From Chloroflexota bacterium (GTDB lineage: Bacteria > Chloroflexota > JAJPGV01): a stretch of DNA of 64,000 bases. Location: assembly GCA_021325635.1 (NCBI GenBank), contig JAJPGV010000041.1:1-64000 (forward strand), written 5' to 3'. This document shows positions 58,199 to 64,000 of the stretch, piece after piece. The position numbers and the translations under genes are program-made. Position 1 is the first letter of the stretch, and each line of letters begins with the position of its first letter. The notes below the pieces were generated by a model. The model ran no database searches and had not been told where the DNA came from. It saw nothing but the letters and a program-made list of their open reading frames with translations.

Positions 58199-58756
58199 GT
58201 GAAAGCCTGGGGCAGCGGAGACGACGGCACAACCGGCCTGTTCGGGCACGAGCGCGTGCCGAAGGATGATCCGCGCCCAGAGTCGTGCGGCGCGATCGAT
58301 GAAGCAACCTCCGCGCTGGGCGTGGCCAAGTGCAGCGGCGTGGAAGCGCGCACGCGGGGCATGCTGGAGGAGACGCAGCGCGACCTGTACGTCATCATGG
58401 GCGAGCTGGCCACTGCTCGGGAGAACCTGAATAAGCTGCCCGCCATCGTTGGCCAGGAGCAGGTGGCCAAGCTGGACGGTTACTGCGCCGAGATCGAGGC
58501 TGAGGTCCAGGTGCCCAACCAATTCCTGCTGCCGGGAGCCTGTATGGCTTCGGCGCAGCTCGACCTGGCGCGAGCGATCGTGCGCCGCGCCGAACGAGTG
58601 ATCGTGCCGGTCGTTCGCGAGGGCCTCTCCGACAATCGCTTCATCCTGCGCTACCTGAATCGCCTGTCCACGCTGCTGTACCTGTTGGCTCGGTTCGAAG
58701 ACGATCGCAAGGGCGTCCTTGGCGTGAGGGCCAAGGACGAAGGGGTCAAAGGATAG
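58199..58756 (+). CDS. Cob(I)alamin adenosyltransferase, PduO type
   Basis: This is a 185-residue PduO-type adenosyltransferase that makes adenosylcobalamin from cob(I)alamin and ATP. The N-terminal ATP-binding motif is GDDGTTGLFG, the second is ESCGAIDEATSALGVAK, and the C-terminal motif is FILRYLNRLSTLLYLLARFE. The frame runs open to 58115, but GTG 58199 places the ATP motif at the usual position. No cobalamin gene or cobalamin-dependent mutase is nearby. Confidence 0.94.
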   Translation: MKAWGSGDDGTTGLFGHERVPKDDPRPESCGAIDEATSALGVAKCSGVEARTRGMLEETQRDLYVIMGELATARENLNKLPAIVGQEQVAKLDGYCAEIEAEVQVPNQFLLPGACMASAQLDLARAIVRRAERVIVPVVREGLSDNRFILRYLNRLSTLLYLLARFEDDRKGVLGVRAKDEGVKG

Positions 58757-58787
58757 GGGTCAGGGATTAGCGCTGCTGACCCCTATC
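58752..58787. terminator. Bidirectional hairpin between convergent genes
   Basis: A perfect 12-bp inverted repeat (58752-58763 with 58776-58787) with a 12-nt loop starts within the last codons of the adenosyltransferase gene and ends just before the stop of the convergent acyltransferase gene. Confidence 0.75.
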
Positions 58788-58790
58788 GCA

Positions 58791-60050
58791 TCAGACCAAC
58801 GTCGGGGCGACGTGCTCCAGGTGGCGCTTCACTGAGGCCAGGAAGCGGCCGGCCGTAAGGCCGTCGTTCACGCGATGGTCAAAGGCCAGCCCCAGGAACA
58901 TCATCGAGCGGATGGCGATGGCGTCGTCTTCCACAACCACCGGACGCTTGACGATGGCATCCATGGTGAGGATGGCGGCCTGCGGCGCATTGATGATTGG
59001 CAGCGACAGCACGGTGCCGAAGGCGCCCGGGTTGTTGACCGTGAAGGTGCCGCCGCGCACGTCGTCTAGCGACAGCTTGCCGGCGCGGGCTCTGTCGCTG
59101 AGCTCCCGGATCTTCCTCGCCAGGCCGGCGATGCTCAAGCGCTCGGCCCGGTGCACGACCGGGACCACGAGCCCTTCCTCCATGGCCACCGCGACGCCAA
59201 CATTGACGTCGTTCTTGAGGACGATTTCGTCTTCGGTCCACTCCGCGTTCATCGTGGGAAACGCCTGCAGCGCCTCCGCCGTCGCCTGCACCACGTACGG
59301 CAGATAGGTGAGGTCGACACCCTCACGGCGCTGAAACTCAGCCTTGATCTCGGCGCGACGCCGAACCAGCGCGGTCATGTCTACCTCAACGAAGGTCGTG
59401 GCGTGGGGCACGGTGGTCTTGGAGCGGACCATGTGCTCGGCGATCATGCGCCGCAGTGGCGAGAGCTTGATCGGGCCCCGAGCAGCCTCCGCCGGCCGCT
59501 CCGCGCTCGGTGCGGCCGCGGCTGGCGCAGCGCTGGCGGCTCCGGCGCCGGATCGCGCCGCGACGTGGGCCAGCACGTCGTCTTTGGTGACGCGGCCATT
59601 GATGCCGCTCCCCTGGATGTGCGTCAAATCGACCTGGTGCTCTCGAGCCAGCCGCCGCACCAGGGGTGACGTTCGGACCGACTCGGGCTCCTCGGGCATG
59701 CGCTCGCGCCCGGCCGCGCTCGATGTCTCGGCCGGAGGAGCGATGCTCGCGGCGGGCGGAACAGCTTTCACCTCGGTGGGTTCGTGTGGAGCCGGCGGCG
59801 GGGCAGGAGCCTCCGCTTCATCCAGCAGGGCGATCTCCGTGCCTACCGGCACCGTCTCGCCTTCCCGGACGCTGATGTGGCGAAGCACGCCTGAGGCTAT
59901 GGCGGGGATCTCGGCGTTGACCTTGTCGGTCATGATCTCGACCAACGGCTCGTCGCGCTCGACGCGATCGCCCACCTGCTTGAGCCAGCGCCCAACCACG
60001 CCCTCGCTCACGGATTCGCCGAGCTGCGGCATGATGATCTTGATGGTCAT
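58791..60050 (-). CDS. Dihydrolipoamide acyltransferase (E2) of 2-oxoacid dehydrogenase
   Basis: This is a 419-residue E2. The lipoyl domain (1-75) has the lipoyl Lys in VEIMTDKVNAEIPA. A Pro/Ala linker follows, then the peripheral subunit-binding domain (TSPLVRRLAREHQVDLTHIQ, then GRVTKDDVLAHV), then the catalytic domain, with the terminal active-site FDHRVNDGLTAGRFL. Such E2s belong to branched-chain or 2-oxoglutarate complexes; E1 and E3 are not adjacent. ATG 60050 starts at the family motif. Confidence 0.95.
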   Translation of the reverse strand: MTIKIIMPQLGESVSEGVVGRWLKQVGDRVERDEPLVEIMTDKVNAEIPAIASGVLRHISVREGETVPVGTEIALLDEAEAPAPPPAPHEPTEVKAVPPAASIAPPAETSSAAGRERMPEEPESVRTSPLVRRLAREHQVDLTHIQGSGINGRVTKDDVLAHVAARSGAGAASAAPAAAAPSAERPAEAARGPIKLSPLRRMIAEHMVRSKTTVPHATTFVEVDMTALVRRRAEIKAEFQRREGVDLTYLPYVVQATAEALQAFPTMNAEWTEDEIVLKNDVNVGVAVAMEEGLVVPVVHRAERLSIAGLARKIRELSDRARAGKLSLDDVRGGTFTVNNPGAFGTVLSLPIINAPQAAILTMDAIVKRPVVVEDDAIAIRSMMFLGLAFDHRVNDGLTAGRFLASVKRHLEHVAPTLV

Positions 60051-60132
60051 CGGCGGAAGTCGAGGGGTAATGTAGCACGCATGCCGGCATCCGTTTGGGT
60101 CACGAACCAAGCGGCCGGAAAGGGTTCCATGC

Positions 60133-60138
60133 CATAAT
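60133..60138 (+). promoter_or_regulatory. -10 of the Arg-rich gene
   Basis: CATAAT ends nine bases before ATG 60148 and is followed by GCGCTC, the same word as upstream of tmk (CATAATGCGCTC). The transcript would be nearly leaderless. Confidence 0.5.
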
Positions 60139-60147
60139 GCGCTCGTC

Positions 60148-60921
60148 ATGCCCAATCGACGTCGATACCGCGGGCCTCGGCGCCCCGGTTCGCCGGGGGC
60201 GGAGGGCTCCACGCAGCCGGCCGCCGCGCCAGGGACCACACCACCACCTTCTGAGCCGAGCGCGGCTATGTCCGCCGGGCCAGCCCGATCCTCCCGGCGA
60301 CGCCGCCGCGGACGAGGCCGCGGCGTACCGGCCGCAGGCGCTCCGGCTGTTGGGCAGGCCGGTGTGCCGACGGAGGATCGGCCAAGCGAGTCTCGGCGCG
60401 GGCCGGCCTCGGCCGTGCCTGGCGAGCTGCGGAGCGAGGCGTCGAGTGAAGTTCGTGCCCGCCGCCGCCGCCGGCGCGGAGGGCGGGGCGCCACAGGCGA
60501 GGCCGCGGCCGCAGCGCTCGGACCCGAAGTCGAGGAGGGCGCTCCTCCGGTCGATTACATCGCGCTTCCTGTGGAGCACGGCATGCCGGTGCTCTATGAG
60601 CCGCGCGAATCCGAGGAAGCGCTCGAGGAGCAGCAGGCCAAGCCGCGCAAGGCCAAGCGCATCAATTCGGGCAAGCTGTTCTGGTACGTACGATCGAAGT
60701 CCTACGTGCCCATTCCCGAGCTGCGCCGGAGGTTCGAGATCGGTCCCGATGAGATGGGCGTCGTCCAAGACGAGGGCCAGACAATGTACGTCGGATTGCC
60801 CCAGGACGTCGCGGACGTCGTCACCAATCTGCGCCGCCAGCAGAAGATCGGCCTCGAATGCTCGGCCGACTTCACCATGCCGGTGATCGTCGGCATTTAT
60901 CCCCTCAATCCCGTCTTCTAG
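60148..60921 (+). CDS. Arg/Pro-rich protein with conserved C-terminal domain, unknown
   Basis: This is a 257-residue protein. Residues 1-165 are a disordered, strongly basic region (RRRRRGRGRG and RARRRRRRGGRG runs alternate with Pro/Ala/Glu). Residues about 165-257 are a compact conserved-looking domain (SGKLFWYVRSKSYVPIPELR, then EIGPDEMGVVQDEGQTMYVG). Clusters of Arg with acidic patches suggest a nucleic-acid-binding or ribosome-associated protein. I do not recognise the domain. Confidence 0.7.
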   Translation: MPNRRRYRGPRRPGSPGAEGSTQPAAAPGTTPPPSEPSAAMSAGPARSSRRRRRGRGRGVPAAGAPAVGQAGVPTEDRPSESRRGPASAVPGELRSEASSEVRARRRRRRGGRGATGEAAAAALGPEVEEGAPPVDYIALPVEHGMPVLYEPRESEEALEEQQAKPRKAKRINSGKLFWYVRSKSYVPIPELRRRFEIGPDEMGVVQDEGQTMYVGLPQDVADVVTNLRRQQKIGLECSADFTMPVIVGIYPLNPVF

Positions 60922-60963
60922 CCGCGCTCCTCGTTCCAGCCCGTCAAGGGCAGGAGAAGCGGG

Positions 60964-63504
60964 CTAGCGCTTGATGACCAGGGTGACCGCTGTGCCGGCA
61001 TCAACCTGGGCGCCGCCGGCCGGAGTCTGGCCGATGACGGTGCCTGGGGGCGCCCCCGCGGGCCCGCCGCTGGAGACCGCCTCCGCGCCCACGTTCAGCC
61101 CGGCATTCCTGATCGAGGTTTCCGCCTGCGTCTGCGACAGGCCCACAACGCTTGGGACCGATGGCCTGGAGTTCGGGCGAACTACCACGGTCGCCTGTGT
61201 GCCCGGGCTGGCTGAGGCCTGCGGCGACGCAGAAGCCGGAGGCGTTGCGCTGGCCAGCGGACTGCCGCTGGCCAGCGGGGTAGTGCTTGTCGAGGGCTCG
61301 GGCGTGGGAATCGCCGGTGGGGTAAGCGATACGCCATTGGGCAGCGCCGTGCCTTCGGCCAGCGCAGTCGCGTAGGCGGCAACTGCCGTCGAAGTCTCGA
61401 CAGCCTGCTGGCGCGTGAGCGTGGCCGACGGAGTGGGCTGGAAGGTCGAGCGCTGTTTGGGCTCCGTGCCCTTGACGAAGACCTCGTCATAGGACGGCTC
61501 ACCGCTATTCGGCAGCAGGCCGGTGATCGACGAGACACGCATGGTCACGATGTTGGGTGGCTTGGTGAAGTTGGCCGCGGGCTTCCCCTTCTCCACCGCT
61601 TCGATGAAGTCATGCCAGATTGGCCCGGCGCCGTCGATGCCGATGATGTTCTGCATCGCCTGGTGGTTGCTGTTGCCAACCCACACGCCGACCGCAACGT
61701 CGGGCGTGTAGCCGATGGTCCAGTTTGCCCGGAATTCCTCGGTAGTGCCGGTCTTCACCGCCGCCGGCCGATCCGGCAGTTCCAGCACGGAGTGCCGTCC
61801 GAACTCGATCTCGCGAGCCGAATCGTCGGACAGGATGCTCGTAATCAGGTAGGCGTACTCCGCCTTGAGGACCTGTTCGGGAGCCGGCTGCTGGAACTGC
61901 TCGATGACCTTGCCGGTGCCGTCCTTGATGCTCAGGATCGGCGTCGGCGGGACGCGCTGGCCGGCGTTGGCGAACACGCCGTAAGCCGAGGTCATGTCGA
62001 GCAGGCTCACCTCATTGCTGCCCAGCGCAAGCGAAAGCCCAACCTGGCTTTCGTCGTTGATGGTGCTGATGCCCATGCTGTGCGCCAGCTGCAGGGTCTC
62101 ATGAATGCCGGCGTCCTTGAGCACCTTGACCGCTGGAATATTCAGCGAGTTGCCCAGCGCTTTCCGATAGGTAATGGTGCCGTGGTACTTCTTGTCGTAG
62201 TTCTCCGGCCGGTAGAAGGAGCCGTCGAAGTTAGGGAATTCGTTGCCGACCTTGGTGTCGACCACGGTTGATGCGGGCGTCTTGCCCTTCAGGAAGTCGG
62301 CTTCATACTCGAACGGCTTCCAGGACGATCCGGGCTGCAGGTTCTTGGCTGTGGCGGCGTTGAACTTCCCGTCCATGGTGCCATTCGGCAGGTTCTGGTT
62401 GTAGTCGCGCGAGCCCACCATGGCCAGGATCTGGCCGGTCCGTGGATCGAGCGCTATCACCGCGCCATTGTTGACATTTTTGTCCTTCGGCAGCTTGGCG
62501 AGCTGCTGCTGCACAATCTGCTGGGCCTGGTTCTGCAGGTTGAGGTCCAGCGTCGTGGTGATGGACAGGCCACCGGTGTACAGGAAGCGCGACCCGTACT
62601 TCTGCTCCAGGTAGTCCCGCACGTAGAACACGAAGTGCGGTGCCTGGATGTCGGTGCGCTGGCTGGCGAACTGCAAGTTTTCGTTGTAGGCGTCGATGGC
62701 CTGCTGCTCGGTGATGTAGCTCTGGGCCACCATGGCGTTGAGCACTTCGAGCTGGCGTACCTTGGCGGTCTTGGGATTCTGCAGGGGGTCGTATTGCGAT
62801 GGCGACTGCGGCAGCCCGGCCAGCATGGCTGATTCCGCCAGGTCGAGCTTGATGGCGGTCTTGCCGAAATAGGATTCGGCCGCCGCCTCGATCCCGTATG
62901 CCTGGTTCCCGTAGTAGATCTGGTTGAGGTACATCTCCAGGATCTGGTCCTTGCTCTTCTCTTTGGACAGGGTGTAAGCAATGGCCACTTCCTGGAGCTT
63001 GCGACGGATGCTCTGCTCCGGAGTCAGGTACACCTTCTTGACCAGCTGCTGGGTTATCGTGCTGCCGCCGCCGACGATCTGGCCGGTGGTCAAATCATCG
63101 TAGGCAGCGCGGATGATGCCGGACACGTCGAAGCCCGGATTGGTGTAGAAGTTCTTGTCCTCGATGGCGATGGTGGCGTTCTTCAGGCTCTCAGGGACCT
63201 GGGCCAGCGGAATCTCGGTTCGATGGCCGGCCAGCGGGTCGACGAACTCATACAGCAGCTTGCCGTTGCGGTCGTAGATGCGGCTGGTCTGAAAGGTCGC
63301 CTCGTGGCTGGTGAAGTTGAGCTTGGCCAGGGCGTCCGAGGCGTAGGCGTAGGCAGCAAAGGCGGCGACGAAAGGCGTAGCAAAAGCTAGGACCCCGAGC
63401 AGGGAAAAAGCCATCAGGATGCCGATGGCGATGCTCATCTTGCCGCTGCCTTGGCGCGCCGTGCGCTGCCGGCGCGTCCGTATCGGGGTGTAAGGTCTAG
63501 CCAA
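60964..63504 (-). CDS. Class A penicillin-binding protein with PASTA domain (PBP1A type)
   Basis: This is an 846-residue bifunctional peptidoglycan synthase. One membrane helix (about 25-55) anchors it. The GT51 glycosyltransferase domain begins with the catalytic Glu in AIEDKNFYTN (Glu115) and GGGSTITQQLVKKVYL. The transpeptidase has the SxxK motif in QPGSSWKPFEYE, the SxN in LGNSLN and the KTG in AVKTGTTEEF. After a Pro/Ser/Ala linker the C-terminus is a single PASTA domain (VPSVVGLSQTQAETSIRNAG). PASTA domains bind muropeptides and are typical of Gram-positive PBPs. It fits a monoderm-like wall. Confidence 0.95.
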   Translation of the reverse strand: MARPYTPIRTRRQRTARQGSGKMSIAIGILMAFSLLGVLAFATPFVAAFAAYAYASDALAKLNFTSHEATFQTSRIYDRNGKLLYEFVDPLAGHRTEIPLAQVPESLKNATIAIEDKNFYTNPGFDVSGIIRAAYDDLTTGQIVGGGSTITQQLVKKVYLTPEQSIRRKLQEVAIAYTLSKEKSKDQILEMYLNQIYYGNQAYGIEAAAESYFGKTAIKLDLAESAMLAGLPQSPSQYDPLQNPKTAKVRQLEVLNAMVAQSYITEQQAIDAYNENLQFASQRTDIQAPHFVFYVRDYLEQKYGSRFLYTGGLSITTTLDLNLQNQAQQIVQQQLAKLPKDKNVNNGAVIALDPRTGQILAMVGSRDYNQNLPNGTMDGKFNAATAKNLQPGSSWKPFEYEADFLKGKTPASTVVDTKVGNEFPNFDGSFYRPENYDKKYHGTITYRKALGNSLNIPAVKVLKDAGIHETLQLAHSMGISTINDESQVGLSLALGSNEVSLLDMTSAYGVFANAGQRVPPTPILSIKDGTGKVIEQFQQPAPEQVLKAEYAYLITSILSDDSAREIEFGRHSVLELPDRPAAVKTGTTEEFRANWTIGYTPDVAVGVWVGNSNHQAMQNIIGIDGAGPIWHDFIEAVEKGKPAANFTKPPNIVTMRVSSITGLLPNSGEPSYDEVFVKGTEPKQRSTFQPTPSATLTRQQAVETSTAVAAYATALAEGTALPNGVSLTPPAIPTPEPSTSTTPLASGSPLASATPPASASPQASASPGTQATVVVRPNSRPSVPSVVGLSQTQAETSIRNAGLNVGAEAVSSGGPAGAPPGTVIGQTPAGGAQVDAGTAVTLVIKR

Positions 63505-63671
63505 GGCTGGCGTCAGTCCCTGCTTGGCCCGATGAATGCGCCGCGCGGGTGGGCCGATGGACAGAACGGGCGGCTTGCTCTCCGGTTATCATTTCAATTC
63601 TGCCTCACCGTAGAAGGACGGTCCGGCGCGATACCTCAATAACAATATCGACAACAACAAGTACGACTGAT

Positions 63672-64000
63672 GTGACGCCAGCGATTCAAGAGTACGTCCT
63701 GGACAAGCTGCGGCTCAGCATTGGAGAAGCGGCGCGTGTGAGCGGGATCTCCGTCCGCCAGCTCAGCTACTGGACGCAGAAGGGCCTTGTCCGAGCGCTG
63801 GGCACGCCTGCCAAGAAGCTGTACGACTTTCGTGCGCTGGAGCGCATCGCCCTGATCCGGCATAACCTGAGCGAGGGCTATGGGCTGGAGGAAGCAGCGC
63901 GCGAGGCGGATCGCCTGCTGCGCTTGCGCACGGCCGCGATCGTCGAGCCGGAAGCCGTCATCTCTCAGCGGGTGGCGGAGCTGGAACAGCTGGTGCAGTA
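63672..64000 (+). CDS. MerR-family regulator, N-terminal part (cut by window end)
   Basis: From GTG 63672 the frame stays open to the window edge. Residues about 14-85 form a MerR-type winged HTH: LSIGEAARVSGISVRQLSYW, then TQKGLVRALGTPAKKLYDFR and ALERIALIRHNL. A coiled coil starts near residue 100 (VISQRVAELEQL). The effector domain lies outside the window. No target can be named. Confidence 0.88.
   Translation, partial: MTPAIQEYVLDKLRLSIGEAARVSGISVRQLSYWTQKGLVRALGTPAKKLYDFRALERIALIRHNLSEGYGLEEAAREADRLLRLRTAAIVEPEAVISQRVAELEQLVQ

Overview
The window is a high-GC bacterial chromosome segment that reads as a free-living, flagellated, probably monoderm member of the Chloroflexota. That placement is inferred from gene content and not from a marker-gene tree. 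It rests on flagellin and FliK/FlhB-like genes, an LPxTG-anchored surface protein, SpoIIIAA/Ycf45-type ATPase, MoxR-DUF58-VWA clusters, LGFP-like repeats, many Ala/Ser-rich lipoproteins, and very little use of Shine-Dalgarno sequences at several promoters. Genes are densely packed on both strands with short intergenic gaps, and most operon junctions overlap by 4 bp (ATGA).

Layout. 1-2 kb: tail of one flagellin and a complete second flagellin with a sigma-28 type promoter and a structured leader. 2-6.1 kb: a large GT-C glycosyltransferase and a DUF697-like GTPase. 6.1-11.7 kb: MFS transporter, an ECF sigma factor translationally coupled to a permuted Ada-like methyltransferase, pdxS-pdxT, and a double-GNAT protein. 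11.7-17.2 kb: SpoIIIAA/R3H ATPase, a candidate structured RNA, tmk, a secreted glycosidase-like LGFP protein, pyrE. 17.3-24.5 kb: fliK, flhB-C homologue, LPxTG beta-propeller, chemoreceptor-like protein, guaA, a small HTH protein and tRNA-Gln.

24.6-38.1 kb (minus strand): one long operon, in order of transcription: large amidotransferase-fold membrane protein, ABC ATPase, ABC-2 permease, coiled-coil membrane protein, MoxR ATPase, DUF58 protein, and two BatA-like VWA proteins. A four-helix-bundle protein gene bracketed by inverted heptamer arrays has been inserted between the two VWA genes. 38.3-45.5 kb: TM microprotein and rhodanese, C39-like peptidase and spermidine-synthase-like membrane protein separated by a second, gene-less heptamer palindrome, YraN, a degenerate isochorismatase lipoprotein, an iron-type solute-binding lipoprotein and a UbiD decarboxylase.

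45.6-49.0 kb: an island at tRNA-Ser(UGA). The intact tRNA is followed by two further truncated copies of its 3' half, which divide the island into two cassettes. Each cassette ends in a small zinc-ribbon gene (intact in one, decayed in the other), a 15-16 bp repeat and a tRNA 3' end at an identical spacing of 55 bp; the cargo is a HigBA-like toxin-antitoxin pair in one, and DUF2971 plus a DUF4160-DUF2442 pair in the other. No integrase is present. This is the best candidate here for an undescribed system, together with the heptamer/four-helix-bundle unit.

49.1-64 kb: leaderless NarL-type two-component system with a solute-binding lipoprotein, a Cys/His-rich small protein, a second MFS transporter, korAB with a divergent LysR regulator, a PduO-type cobalamin adenosyltransferase, a dihydrolipoamide acyltransferase, an Arg-rich conserved protein, a PBP1A-type penicillin-binding protein with one PASTA domain, and the start of a MerR-family regulator cut by the window edge.
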